Source of the DNA: Watersipora subatra
Taxonomy: Eukaryota > Bryozoa > Gymnolaemata > Cheilostomatida > Watersiporidae
Length of the DNA: 64,000 nt
Reading direction: 5' to 3'
Assembly: GCF_963576615.1 (NCBI RefSeq)
Contig: NC_088711.1
Location: forward strand, 57,950,248 to 58,014,247
The position numbers were made by a program, and so were the translations under genes. Numbering within the stretch: the stretch's first letter is position 1; each line of letters begins with the position of its first letter. This document shows, piece by piece, positions 1 through 13,151 of this stretch. A model generated the notes under the pieces. That model ran no database searches. It saw only the letters and a list, made by a program, of their open reading frames with translations, and had not been told where the DNA came from.

Positions 1-35
1 ACTATCAATGACCTCAAGGTCCCTGCCGCAGTGAC

Positions 36-245
36 CTATGTGGTCCCAATATTAGAATTCAAGTATTTATAGCACGCGGTGGCCATGGCTCCGGGTGTTA
101 TTGCTTTTGGTTGGTAATAAAATTCATCACCACAATAATTATTATTCAATTTTATGACTTTCCCTACCAGACTGTCATCCTCATCAGTTACAAATTCAAT
201 GACAACTAAAATCATCATCTTCCTAATTTGTCTAGGCTTTTCCAA
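36..245 (-). other. Open frame of 69 codons, possible coding fragment
   Basis: The minus frame gives a balanced composition (VVIEFVTDEDDSLVGKVIKL, then YYQPKAITPGAMATACYKYL) that looks more protein-like than most frames in this AT-rich DNA. I recognise no family. It ends with TAG close to the window edge. It may be a terminal exon or a transposon remnant. Confidence 0.2.
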
Positions 246-2959
246 AAAAATTTATTACCTTAATTTGTTTTGCCATGCTGCTCAGTCGGTGTATTAGCTA
301 TAATGAGTTTAACAAAAAATGCCCAATGAGCCAACCACACACGAAACTTGCCTGCATTTCTAATATGACGATTTTATTGTGAATATCAATGAACAAAGCC
401 ATTTAATTTCGTGTTTTCGCTCGTTCGTTATGATTGTTTAGTTTCGCTCATGAAATTTTCGCGAAAGGATGTTGCCGCGAAAATGCGAAAGTTAGATGCC
501 ACGAATACATAAGTGTCCTAGGGTATATTTGCAAACTCGGCACAGTATAATTCTAATAATTCGCTATTAGCTTTAGTTTTACAGTACATACATATAGTCT
601 GGTGGCCACATTGCATTTTTGTGTCGTTTTTTTGCCAAGGTGGCACGACAATGGGGTATAACGAATCCTAGATTTAATAGATAGAATAAAACATTTCCTA
701 ACTTTTTTATTATACATACCGGAATTATTCTTGTCAAGCAGTGATTATTTGCCGTTAAAAGATGGGTAGAAATGCATAAATGAGATGTCCCTTGCGCCAT
801 GCGCAATTAGCCAAATCAGCTAAGTAAACATAAATCTATGCATTTGTTTAATACGGGGCGTATTTGCATTCACCGATAACATTTGTGCCCTTAGTCTGTT
901 TCCTCTGTTCCGTGTTAGAAACTGCCGTATACGTCGGCTAGTAGTAGCGCAAATTTAGTATCTTCTATTTAAATTGATTACCACAGCTAGCTATTATCAG
1001 TTACATAATTCATTATAATCAAGTTTTACATGTTAAGAAGTCAACAAAGTTTTACTAACGGAAAAAAGTGATAATCCAAAGTTTTTATGAGATGTAGAGC
1101 ACCATCTACAAACAGTCAGAGCGCAGCTCGCAGTGATAGTCGTATGTAAATGCCACACTGAATGCTTGAGGAAGATTGCTAGTGAGTCGAAATAACAAAG
1201 AGCTTCTCAAGTTGCAAAGAATCTCAAACCCCTGAAAAAAATAAGGTGAGATGATAGCAAACTCATTTACTTAATATTTATGAATAATTAATCAAAGATT
1301 AAATGCATTGCTTTATTGAAAATCTTGCGTTTCCTTCACTGTGTACTGTAGTCAGTTGGATCAATGAGTGATAGGTGTTGATTATAATGAATCAAACTCT
1401 CAAGTCAAACTTCTCAGTCCAGATTTTACATATTGGTTACAAACTATACAATAAACTAATCTCTGTCGTAGGTATTGTTGCTGTGTCTTCAGACACTCAC
1501 TGTTTCATACACTCAATAGCTTAACTCAATTTGTTTAATTTTTAGGCTAAAACGGTAGCACTACATAACATTATAAGCTACTTATATTACTTATACTTAC
1601 TTATACTAGAATACCTAGATTGGGTATTTTTTTAATAAACCAGTAATACTGGACTATTTGTAATATAGAATGCTTCTGCTGATTTTTATTAAGACTTAGC
1701 TCGCCTATTTACAAAATTGGAGACTGTATTGCTCTTTGAAACGTCAAACCAATATCAACACAAAGTGTAGTACCTTTATGCAAATGTATGATTGTTATTT
1801 AACTGATGGTTTGGTTAGTTTTAAGTTACTATATTGTGTCATGCAGAACTTATCAGTACTGTATTATTGTGTTATTACACTATATTCTATTGTATTGTAT
1901 TATAATAGCTGTATTATGTTGTATTGAACTGATTTGAATTGTGCTATAGGACTGATATGTTGCATTATGTTGTGTCATATTATATATATTAATACATATT
2001 TTGTTGTATTTTAATCAATTGTATTATATTGTATTGTTATAGCACTCACATATCAATTATTACCTTACAGAAGTATGCGATGTATGAGTTAACTAATTAT
2101 TGTTGTGGTTAAAGCTAAAGGGGTACATCTATTACTTTTATGTAGGGCTATGCACATTGCGTACACGTTCAAATCAGTATTGTAGCTCTTCCTATTTTCA
2201 AGTTTTAAATTTATTGCTACATGCTTTGATAGATCGTTTTTCGGGTAGGTTATGATCGATAAATATTGCGCCATAAATGTATGTCAGCTCTTATATGTCT
2301 ATATGATCATTTTGTATTTTGAACTCACTGTCTCTAATGGATGCGATTCTTTACATTGTAGTCGGCCGCCAGGGACTTGATATGACAAACATTTCTCGCC
2401 ATCACCTTAGCCACTGATCTGCCAGAAACCCTCTTCATACTCGTTACATCGATACCTGTACAACTACTGATTGACAGGCTATACTGTATACCTCATTGGG
2501 TACACTGGTTGTGACGCAGACTAACTAACAAATCTAATGTAAACTTAATCTTTTAAATGAAATTATTATTATTAAAATTATTTCTTTTTTATTTAACTGA
2601 CATCAATATGCGAAATTTCTGGCTTAGCTTTAGATTTATTGTACTGGCAGCATGTTAAAACCATGCAGTATTTTGAAACCATGTATGGTTGAAATGTTGA
2701 ATGTAACCAGTATGATGGAATGTGTGGTGCAGTATGTTCGATGACAACCAACTTTCTGGATGATTAATTAATATCATGTCTTTGTACGGGTATCTTAGTA
2801 CTTATGATGACTAGTATGAAGACCATGAAGACTAGTATGATTATTGTATAGCATGTTTACCAAAGTACATAGTCTGTTTATCATGATACATCAAAAACTG
2901 TTAATTGTTTCTAGAAAGCATATTGCAAAGTATTTAATAAAACTATTACATAATTATAA
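246..2959. other. Non-coding, AT-rich; nothing beyond simple repeats
   Basis: Apart from the decayed TGTAT repeat at ~1.83-2.05 kb I see no gene, RNA or element here. The short frames are of random composition. Confidence 0.5.
1830..2045. repeat. Decayed TGTAT-type simple repeat
   Basis: Irregular runs of TGTATTGTATTATA and TGTTGTATT suggest an old pentanucleotide-type simple repeat. A 63-codon plus frame (1736-1927) ends inside it and is low in information. Confidence 0.5.
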
Positions 2960-3400
2960 TCCTAAAGCTCATCATCACCGTCTAATTGATTACCATCCTC
3001 AATCTCGTCAGTCATTTCATTACTGCACTCTACACAGCCGCATAGACTTGCAAACTCTTTTTTTTGCATGAGCAACTGGTCCATTGGACAAGCTGCCTAG
3101 GAATAGCTCTTTGCTCATCAGGAAAGCATTGCCCAGAAATCTCATCATCATCTTTACTCCAGACATGGTTTGTGGGATCTGGGGGCACCATTAATGGTTG
3201 AATTTTCCACTGCTGTATTGCTGCTTAGTAATTGACCCTCATTAAATGCCGACGGAGAGAACCCTCTTGGTGGAAGGTTTTTTTCATAAGATGTCCTTGA
3301 TGAGAACAACCTGTATCTGGCGTCGGCTTCACTTGTAGAATCAGACTTGCCATAAAGATGCAGTGTTGAACGTGTTAGTGCGTTGAACAACCTTTTATCT
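2960..3400 (-). pseudogene. Possible decayed coding fragment with a Cys-rich motif
   Basis: On the minus strand three frames in turn look protein-like. First is 3390-3154 (Ser-rich, ending PRSHKPCLE). A second frame reads VPPDP, HVWSKDDDEISG, then QLVQWTSCSCKKRVCKS. A third reads FASLCGCVECSNEMTDEIED. The Cys pattern CSCKK..C followed by LCGCVECSN resembles a short CXC-type Cys-rich segment that I recall from some invertebrate transposon proteins. Frame changes mean it is broken or only partly coding. Function is not assigned. Confidence 0.3.
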
Positions 3401-5681
3401 AATATAATGTAGTAGTTGATTATATTGAATTATGTAATCCATGACAGTTAGCTATTAAATCGGTATAATTAGGAAATTAAAGTTTTCGATCATTACTCCA
3501 AACGCCGGCGGTCGCTCGATGAGACAGGAAACTGACAACAAACCTAATTGATATCGGGGTAATTTAATACCCCCCTACTACAACATGAGGTAAATGTTGG
3601 TCTACGGCTCTGATTAGCAGGTCCGACTGACTGCGCACGGCGTAAGAAAAAAATTATTTTTGTATAACTACTCACCATTTAATGGCAAATTACTCTTAGC
3701 TTATTAACTAAAATAGCGGTAGGAAACTAAATTAGTAATGAATAAATTAGAAACATGTTAAAAGTGTCAAGTTACTATAGACCCCATCTTCTGCCACCTG
3801 TTGACACGATAATGCCCTGTGGCCACCAGACTAATAGTTTAATTTCTATTAGCTAACGGGTGCCTATTGATATACCATTGTTAATATAACGAGATCTACG
3901 GTTATTCTACCGTAATACCAATATATTGCACCTTACTTTTGAAAAGTCGTGTTGCGCGTTCACAACTCGAGTTGCGAACACGCAACGCGAGGCACTGTAA
4001 GGCGCCATACATCTACCAGTCTCGTGCACGCACTCCCAGCACGTCGATATATTAACGTTTTTTCTTAGCTTAACTTTGTTACGCACCGGTTGTCCAATTC
4101 CACACAAGGGTTTAGTGAAATTGAATTGATTTTGGAGCTGATACGTGGTTAGAAATTCCCAGGACATCGGTAATAACTGCAACAAGTAGTCATTATCACC
4201 GCAGCAACATACGTATCTCTAAACCATAGATTTGAGCATTGTCTCAAATAGCATGGCCCTAAAATTTATGCTTGAAAGTGTTACCAACTGACAGTGCTGT
4301 AATCATGCTGCAATGTTTCATTTGTATTTGGTTATCAAATGAGATGAATGAAACAAGTATTCAATACATGTGCATCACAAAACACATTGTATTTTGGGAT
4401 GCGCACGTGTCGAATAGTCACGAGCTGGCAATTGCCCTGTAAATCCATAGTGTGTAGAGTTACACATGTAGAGGTGGTGTGAAAGCTATCGCAAAACTTT
4501 GGATTCCAATGTCTTGTTTAAAAATATTTGGTGACAAAAGAGTTGTATTCCTTTTTTATGGTACTCTAAAGTCACTACATTTAAAAAGATATACCTGCTA
4601 TAGCCGCACTTTTTCTTGATTGTACTGGCATTTTACCGTCAGTGGGTGTTGTTTACTCACGTTGCATAACCTACAAACAGAAGACAACTTCTTGTTGCTC
4701 AATCATCATTTTCTCTCACTTTTATTAGCACTTGATGCACAGCTATGAGTTACTCTGCTGCACTGTGTTATTTTAAACCATGATTGCCTTCTCATACATA
4801 CTTGATGCCACATTTAGGCCGAACTATATACCGAAGGAGTCGGTCTACTATATACCAATACTTTTCTAACTGCTGACTAACGTAAACCAAAGGAATCAGT
4901 TGAAACAAAATATTGTAGGTGATGAATTTCATATCGCTTTGTAGTACTTGTCATGCAGTCTCACCTGCTGAAGTGGTACAGATAATAGATGAGAGCGGCT
5001 ATAATACATAGCCATTATATAGACATGAAATGGTTGCAAACAACTAGTAGGTCAAGTCATTCTTAATTTTGCAATCTAAACATTTTTTGCTTCATGCGCG
5101 ACTATCAGTTCAAATTATCCAAATTTGAATGCAAGTAACCTTCCAACTGACAAGGTAAATTTTAGCTCAGCGGTTACAGTCAGTTTTCTACTAGAGCAAC
5201 AAAAACTCTTGCATGACAGTCCTACGCAGTGAAGTTAGACTCCAGTTAATCAGGTAAGGAAGTCAATTGTTGCTTTTTGAGGCTGCAAAATATAGCAGCA
5301 AATTGATTACCTCTTCTCCTCTAGCCCTATTTTCTCAACTTATTAAGGAGTTGTCAAGATCTATTGACAGTTTCTCCTATACCTATTATTTTAAAATATT
5401 TGCTTTCTGTCCTAATTACTAGTCATATCATTGTTTTAATATCTTTTGTATTTTCCTGTCAGTGTTACCATATCTATAAAAGACTACAACAAGAGATAGC
5501 AAGATATTGAAACCCTGGTGTAAAACAACAGAAAACAATTCCAAAGGGTCCTCGTGGGTGTTAAAAGAGTGTTTACTTCTCAGGTTGTCCAACTAGGCAT
5601 CAATTGTAACTAATATAGGGAAATCAATATATTAATACGCTGATGGTCATTGTGCTCTCGCAGCTATTGGTTGTTTGCGTG

Positions 5682-6105
5682 TCAAACAGCGTCAATCTCT
5701 GTGGTAAATAAGCTGCATTTATTCCTCGGTGGTTCTTTTGTTATTATGGCACAGCATTGTAAGAAACCCATGTAATGCTTGATAGTAAGGTCAGTCAAGC
5801 CAATGAAATTATCGTCTAGCCTTTCTAAAACAATGCCTGCTGAACTAACTAGGCCAAAAATGTAGTCATTTTTAGCATCCGTCCACGCAAACATATAGCA
5901 GACGTAAACAATTTTTAATAGCTCGGGAATACGGCAAAGGTATAACAGTGCACTCCCTCCTGGTGTGCATCCTGATTGGATCAATAAAGCCTCCAGTACA
6001 AAATGACAAATTTGTCAATAAATGAGCACAAGTTTTTACATGGAATGACTTTCTCCGATCTAAAAATAGAGTCTTAACGCTTAATATGGTGGCACCTAAA
6101 CGCAT
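5682..6105 (-). other. Overlapping open minus frames, possible decayed coding sequence
   Basis: Frames of 100 and 77 codons overlap here. The 100-codon frame includes MIQSGCTPGGSALLYLCRIP and LLKIVYVCYMFAWTDA, faintly like an ankyrin repeat (SGC.P, then AL.L, then KIV). The match is too weak to name. No splice sites were verified. Confidence 0.15.
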
Positions 6106-7927
6106 AGTTAAAATTTTTGTGATGAAATATGCCTCCTTAAAAACAAGTCATTATCCAATTTTTTATCTATTGTAAGAACCTGTAGTGCTCTTGATGGTCG
6201 AGTTGTCGGCAGACATGACAAATATTAGGGTTGTTGTTTTCCTCTTACAGTAGTAGACATGACAGTAAATTACTTACTTTGCCTACTTCAAAATGTTAGC
6301 AGTGCTGTCAGAGAAGGCTATTGAAGCTGGATTGCCTTGAGCCTTGTTAGCTTCGACAAAAAAATGTCCCTTCATTTGAGAAAAAGGTGAGAGTCTAAGC
6401 ACATGTATTTGTAACTTTTTATTGGCATTGAAAGATATCAAAAAAAAAAAATTTTTTTGTTACATGCCGAAAGAAAAAAAACAAAAAAGAAAAACGGAAA
6501 AGATAAAAATCAGGGATAATTGATTGAGTTGAACAAACGTGTTTTAAAAGTAGGTAATCTAGTTGTATTACTGAGGAGTTCGGATAGTGAGTTGAAGGTT
6601 GTAATAGCAAAAAGTTTATAAATTGAAACATTCAATGGTGGAGGTAGTAGGTTTATAATGGTGTCACAAACTAGAAAACGGTTTTTTTCATGTGTGGAAG
6701 GATAGATACAGCCTATCCGGGCATAGTTGATAAAAAGAATTTTGGAAATCTCTAACATTGCAAAATCTCACTAAATAAGTTCCATTGATAACTAAGTAAC
6801 TCAAGCAGCCGTTAGTCGGAACCGTAGTCTTGCTCTAAGCCTCATGGAACAATCTTTTAACATCTAGCTGAGTATTCATATTTTATAAACTGTGTTCCTA
6901 CAGTCTTTTAGGTGTTTGTATTAGCATTACTAGAATCATAAAACACAATCCATAAGCTGAGGCAATGATGAGTATTATGTTTGGATGTTTTGGAGAGAAA
7001 AGTTTATTTGGTAGCAATTAGTTTATCATTTTTAACTTTGATAATTAATTTTGACTTGAATCTTAATTTTGAAATAATCTTATAAATTGTTTGTAAACCT
7101 TCTTACTCGAATGCTTTTTCTATCTCGTATGAAAATGGAAAATTGGGTGCCTCATTCATCAATCATGTGATAAGGGAGAACAGCCTATTCGTATCAATAT
7201 GGTCTGATAGGTCATTGTAAATTGACCCATCAGCTATTGTTATCATGTCCCATTGATTTCGCATTTCTCAATGTCACGGCTTTTCATTTGGGCTGGCCTA
7301 TAATGAAAAACAAAAAATGCAATCATTAAAATTTCATTACCGTTGTCTGTTTAATATTGAAAGCCATAGGACAGCCGATAACCTCGTCCAAGAGTGATCC
7401 ACCTTATCAAACAATTTTGTTGACAATTTATCAGGCTCATGAATAAGCTCGGATAGGTTAGGTTAAGTGTTCCTGTTATTTTTTAAACTTGTGATGCCTG
7501 AAAGTTGAGATTGTCAATTGTTGAATTGAGTTTGACATACTCGAAGGATCAGGACATGAATGGTTCAACTGGTTTTATCTAGTTTCCAGCACTAGTTTTA
7601 TCTAGGTTCCAATCGCAAGCCATTTGACCCAATTAGCCATCAGCCAATTCGGTAGTAGCAAATAAGATCACTAAGCTAGATACTCCTGCAATTGTAGCTA
7701 ACATGCAATGTTATACTAATTACCATAAGATCAGACGGCGATAGTAACAGATGTTTTATTAGTCATATCTTTTATATTAGGTAGAGAATTGTCAACATTT
7801 CCTACATATCGATAAATAAACTAAATGTGTCACTATTGACAAGCACTCTTTTATGGCTCCCACGCTTCAAATTTGGCTCCAGATTATCGTCAGCTCGCAG
7901 AAAGCCAGGCGATAGCACAGGATTTAT

Positions 7928-7986
7928 TTCCTTTGTAATCAGAGACCCCCATGTGGGTGCCCCCATGCGGGTGCCCCATGTGGGTG
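7928..7986. repeat. GC-rich short tandem repeat (CATGTGGGTGCCCC)
   Basis: Three adjacent copies of a ~14-15-base CATG(T/C)GGGTGCC motif, strikingly G+C-rich for this window. Frames stay open on both strands (7802-8035 minus and 7827-8039 plus), but neither protein shows a recognisable domain. Confidence 0.6.
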
Positions 7987-8559
7987 CTTGTTTAAGAGGC
8001 CGATTTTCAGAAATCAGCTGGATCTTTGAAACCAAATAACTTTAGCGACCTGGTGGAAGGCGAATAGTGTATGCGTTTGAAGTTTCGATGAAATCGGCCA
8101 ACAACTGTGGAAACGCATAGCGTTTAATTAATGAAGTAACAGATGCACACACAATGACAAGGTGGGCTATATTACTATAAATTACTCAATTCCAAATGTT
8201 GACGAGATTCCGTCATCATTGAGAAAAAGCACAGGATTCTTTACACTTTAGTACCAGCTCACTAGTATGGCACCTGAACGTCAATGATTTTAATTCTTTC
8301 AAATTGTTGTTTGAATATTCAAGCAAAAAAAATTCAGTTTTTCAAGGTTGGCCAAAACGCTTTCTATAAAAAACTTCATTCAGCTCTGATGAAGATGTAT
8401 GGTATTCTCTGTCATTGTGTTTCTAGCAGGTTACCAAAACTGATCTACAGATATTCAACAAAAACATTGTTGGTTGCTTGAAACCTACCAGGGTTTTGTT
8501 GCCATACCTTGTTGACCATACTCGGCTTGGTTTCTTAAAACTTTATAAAAAAATATTTA

Positions 8560-8731
8560 AAAGAAATATGTATATATTATAATCATCTATATACATGTAT
8601 ATAATATATATACATGTATATCTATATATACATATGTATTATATAGAGACAGTATATATATACTGTCTCTATATATACATATGTATTATATAGAGACAGT
8701 ATATATATATATATATATATACATGTATATA
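8560..8731. repeat. AT microsatellite with perfect palindrome
   Basis: A TATA-rich tract contains the perfect 32-bp palindrome centred on AGAGACAGTATATA / TATACTGTCTCT at 8642-8673. A third half-copy of AGAGACAGTATATA follows at ~8691, and ACATGTATAT motifs recur. It directly precedes SINE-like copy A. Confidence 0.85.
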
Positions 8732-9125
8732 CTAGCCGAATGACCTGCGTTGCATGGGTATTAAAAACAGCTTATAAACAGTGGCAGGTAATGCGGTTGC
8801 CTGCCACTTGCCATTAGCCTGGCTCATTGCCAATGGCTAATTTGAGTAAACTAGTGTCCGTATTGCTAAACTTACTAATAAGAGCCGTGAAAGCAAGCTT
8901 AGTGACGTTGCAGGTAATGTAGAGTGCTAAGCATATTTAACCCAGATATCGACTCATAACGTCCAATGAATCCATTGCATTTGGCATTGCTTAATGGGTT
9001 AGCTTATCGCCTGGTGAGTGGGAGGTTCCGAGATCAAATCTTCTGCGATGTGAATTTTTTATTGCTGGATACTAATTACTATTTCTGAACAGAACAAATA
9101 ACTGACAACAAACTGTAAAATTCAG
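8732..9125 (+). repeat. SINE-like dispersed repeat, copy A
   Basis: The copy opens after an AT microsatellite with CTAGCCGAATGACCTGCG and TTGCATGGGTA. It later holds GGTTAGCTTATCGCCTGGTG followed by GGTTCCGAGATCAAATC, which resemble pol III A and B boxes, then TTATTGCTGGATACTAATTACTA and an ACAGAACAAATAACTGACAACA tail. The same order of blocks occurs in intron 8 of the kelch gene (58662-59035), so this is a dispersed family of about 370-400 bp. Confidence 0.55.
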
Positions 9126-9863
9126 ATACGTATCTCAAACAGTAATGTTTTCCAAATTATGCAAGACCAGAATGAGAAATCAAAAATAATGTAAGTTTGT
9201 TCTTACACCAGTTGTCATTACTTTAACCAGTAAATTAAGTTAAACAGTGATCTCTGCTGCTCACCGAGTCATCTGTGAATAATTCTTGGTTGTATAATCG
9301 GAAGCTGTGCAGCAGGATATTTTAATGTCTCAGAGCTAACCCAGTTAGAATCAGGTGCATTCCACCATCCAGTGTTGGCATTGACCTTGCTATTTTTGGT
9401 CAAGGCTGTTTCTGAGTCAAGTTGGCATAACTGTATAGTGTTGGCGTGGATTGGTGATGAAAGGACACATGGTTGATAGCTTGTCTCAATATATATTGTC
9501 TAGTGTTATTCACATAAATTTTTAAGAGATTTTATCAGACAATTTATACTTTTTTTATTATTTGAGGTTCTGTTTGTTGTTTTGGGTGATCTGACTTCAG
9601 GATGTCTCCAGATTAACATTGGCAAAACTTGATCGCGGTTAAAAAAAACTCAGATGAAAAAGACATCTTCAAAAATGACATCAGCATGTTTTCTGTTTGT
9701 TCCTCTTGTTTTGACATCTGCTATTGTGTTCCAGTTACAGTGTTACCCGTCTCTTTTTATGAATATGAATAAGTACTAACAGTTTAAGGACAAGATTGCC
9801 GTGATATGTCCTCGACTCACGTTCACATTTTAGTTAGTCAATGATTGAACTCAATGCGTTTCC

Positions 9864-10227
9864 TGAAAGGTTGACTTGAAACCAAATTCACATTACAGTT
9901 ATTTGGTATCAAAAGGCTCACCATGTCTTACTCTGCTGTGTTGTAGGTAAGACATGATGAGCCTCATTCGTCGAAATATTGAGATGCATGAAAGTGTAAA
10001 CAGAAGCGCATCATGATTAACTTCGTCCCATTTGAGCCGTTTTGAAGAGGGATTCCAACCTACGGCATTTTCGTGATGGCTGCGATTAACTGTTTGTTTT
10101 TGAGCTTTTAAGAGCTTATAACCACATTCCCACATATTTTGCACATACAACACAGCAGAGTAAAACATGGTGAACCTTTTAATACCAAATATCTGTAATG
10201 GGAATTTTGTTGCAAGTCAACCTTTCA
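9864..10227. mobile_element. MITE-like fold-back element, 364 bp with about 80-bp inverted ends
   Basis: The left end TGAAAGGTTGACTTG and the following ~80 bases recur as an imperfect reverse complement at 10147-10227, ending CAAGTCAACCTTTCA. The arms include TATTTGGTAT and ACTCTGCTGTGTTGT. The unpaired centre of about 200 bp has no convincing gene, although an 89-codon minus frame crosses it. No autonomous partner or clear target duplication was found. Confidence 0.7.
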
Positions 10228-10539
10228 ACTTTTTTGCCTGCTGCCACGGCATCCATACAAGTGCACGTGATGAAAAGTCACGCAAACTAAGCATCAAATG
10301 TCAACAGAAGAAAAGTCTCCTGAGGCAATGATTAGTCATTCCATATGCTAACAAAAGCAGGATAGTTCAGAACACAGGCTTGATATGATAGGTTCAACTG
10401 AGATAGAAATGTTATAAAAGAGGTCCACAGAGCATTGATACTTTTATACCTACTTTCTAGTCTTTCCATCCACCTAAACCTAATAAATTTTTCACCAGTA
10501 TAGAATAACATAGCTTAGGTGTCAATTATCTCCTGTCCT

Positions 10540-10570
10540 GAGGGCTCCATGGCCTTGACATGGAGCCCTC
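10540..10570. other. Perfect hairpin, 12-bp stem
   Basis: GAGGGCTCCATG at 10540-10551 and CATGGAGCCCTC at 10559-10570 pair perfectly around a 7-base loop. The GC content is well above the surroundings. The role is unknown. Confidence 0.6.
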
Positions 10571-11644
10571 TGCTGCAAGCTACCTAATTTTTGTGTATCT
10601 GCGAAATGATACAATTGATTTGATATAACAACAAGAGTTACTCTCTCGTCATCTGATTGGCTATATGTATTTATTGTAGGGACATGTGTAGCCTGTAAGC
10701 TAAATGTTGCTGAAAACTATTTTAACACAAGAGATAGGCATTCACGTCATATAACCCCAGTTCTTCCAACTAAAATAGAGAAACGAAACAATACTTGCGG
10801 CTATCATAATGAATAAAAATAGGCAATGTGAGAGCACCTTTGATGCCTCCAGCCATATACATTATTAAAGTACATTTGGATTTGTCTCCACTCGTTTGTT
10901 GTTATTTTATGTACCACAACTTTCATCTCTGATGAATTCAAATGAGACTTTTTACTCTGTTCTATCCGGTATTAATATATTACAACTGTCCATAGTATGT
11001 ACTCGATATATTGTGATTATCTTAAGTTGTGCTGTTACGGTATGCGCACAAGCTTGTCACAGTTAATATTGTCTGTAAGTGTTTTATGATAGTTGTGTAT
11101 TGAGTATAAACATGCAGAGCGTTCTTGTCACGCAGGCTTTTACCGAGACTGACCCAAACTGTTAAAAGACACTGATTTTTGTCTCCCCTTGCTTCTTGCT
11201 CTGTTTCCCCGTGCTTCTTGGTATTATTCCACTAGTAAAAAAACTGCGTTTATTCGCAATTTTGTGTGCAGCTTTGCACAAGGTCTTACTTCATGTTTAA
11301 CTGTCCAGAAACTGCGCTTTTATTTATGTTTCTCTCAGCCTTTGTACCGGATTAATTTAAGTTAATTTTGTTCAGTTTTTTTAACAAACTGAAAAGCTTT
11401 GAGTCAAGGACTAGTTAACCTCTACTCATTATAATTTAGTGCTTTGTTGAGCTCTCTGGGAATGGAGCACTGAAACTCTGTGAGAAGTTATTACATAAAA
11501 ACTTGTTTAGAATGCTGAACCCATTTAAAATGAAGGTAGATCAATACAAATTCACGGCAGACAACTGCTTGGAGTCAAGCTGGTTGGAGATATGTTATAG
11601 TCACCTCTTGTGAGATAGTCTTAGTCACATCTACTGACTGCGAG

Positions 11645-11750
11645 ATAAAGAAGGAGAAAGATAGAGAGAGAAACAAGAGAGAAGAGAGAGGGAGGGAGAG
11701 AAAGAGCGGAGAGATAAAGAGAGAAAAAAGAGAGAGAGGAGAGCGAGAAA
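11645..11750 (+). repeat. Polypurine (GA)n-rich tract
   Basis: About 105 bases consist almost wholly of G and A, with repeated AGAGAGA and GGGAGGGAG; only a few T and C residues interrupt it. Long purine runs of this kind can form triplex DNA. A 70-codon minus frame rich in Ser, Leu and Phe is its shadow. Confidence 0.85.
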
Positions 11751-12980
11751 TGTTTTCTTCCAGATTGTTTATTAAAAAATAATACAAAGTGTTATTTTCA
11801 AGTTACTTTTGCACACGAGAAGAAATTATAATTTGAGAGCACAGCGTGGTGTCAAATAGAACAAAACAAATAGCAAGTAACCCGATGCAAAGGGGGAGTG
11901 GTACAGTATTGCAATTCTGAATACCAACACTGAATGTTACACTGCAATAGACTGCTCTTAAGGGATTATCAAGTTTTGCTCTTTAAATTGAATGATTATT
12001 TATAAGCTTTCCAACGCTTAGTCAACGATTCTCAGCAGTGTGCAGTAATTTTTATTAAGAATGTTTTTCAGGAAACATATTGATGTCAACTAAGAATTCG
12101 AGCGTGCTTGTGTCTCTGATGATTTTCTGCTGCTGCAAGCTTGCTCTTTAACACTTGGGTAATGTCAATAGCAACAGACAAACTAGTAAAAAGATTAAAA
12201 TCTTTAAACAACAAAAAATGCAAAGTAACATTTGGTGCACTTTAGCAAAATTTTCTCATGTCCACTGTGCCAGAGCTTGGACCATCAAATATTAGGAGCT
12301 GCTATAAGTAATCTGCAACTTGTTCAAAGCACAATGAGAAACCTTTTTAAATAAAAGTCTTTTAGAAAAGGGAAAATTTTATCCTGCTTGTAAATAAAGC
12401 TAACATCATGCTAGGATACTGTGTAATACATGTATTCTATGGCAGAATGAGACATTTAGCATCAGCAAATACTACAAAATACAGAACAAAAATTGTCCTC
12501 TAACACTAAAAAGCACTTGGTAAATAGAGCCACCACAACAAATTATCATTGACATCGTAGCTGTGAAATACGAAGTCTGACTACTGACATCAAAAAACCT
12601 TTTCATAATCAGCTTTGGGCCTTGAAATTGCTAGTTCATTTATAAACCACAATAGAGTTAGTTATACAATAGAGTTATCAAATGAGTTTATTTTTCACAG
12701 TTTCTGTAGCACATAAGACTTTATAAACCACAAAAATAAAACCAGAGGTGTCATTTATAATATTGATGCAACTGTATATTCATTAGATAGCAAGCAGACA
12801 GCTGTTTCACCCTCACCTGAACTTATCAGTGCTTATCAGGGGAGACAAATCTTGGCCATTATGTCAGGAAACTCGCATCACAGTATTTGAAGGTCTAGGT
12901 GGGCTATGCGTAACTAAAATAATCTGTTAACAATATGTTGTTAAGCAGTCTTTTATGTAAATCTTTTTAACTGACTCAAA

Positions 12981-13151
12981 ATGTACATGTAAATATGTGT
13001 GTATGGTATGTACATGTAAATATGTGTGTATAGTATGTACATGTAAATATGTGTGTGTAGTATGTACATGTAAATATGTGTGTATAGTATGTACATGTAA
13101 ATATGTGTGTATAGTATGTACATGTAAATATGTGTGTATAGTATGTACATG
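12981..13151. repeat. Minisatellite, 27-bp unit, about 6 copies
   Basis: The unit begins ATGTACATGTAAATATGTGT and ends GTATAGT, with single-base changes between copies (for example GTATGGT in the first). It is open in frame on both strands only because 27 is a multiple of three. Confidence 0.93.

Larger units (their letters stand above)
3401..8559. other. Non-coding, AT-rich; no confident gene
   Basis: A GC-richer patch at 3.5-4.2 kb carries a 92-codon minus frame (3907-4185) with no recognisable domain. The A-rich block at ~6.44-6.51 kb gives open minus frames by composition alone. The rest holds only the weak features listed separately. Confidence 0.45.
10228..12980. other. Non-coding stretch
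   Basis: Besides the hairpin at 10.54 kb and the polypurine tract at 11.65 kb nothing gene-like was found. Confidence 0.45.

Noticed and set aside
11575-11787. Ser/Leu/Phe-rich minus ORF
   Set aside because: Complement of the polypurine tract; composition artefact.
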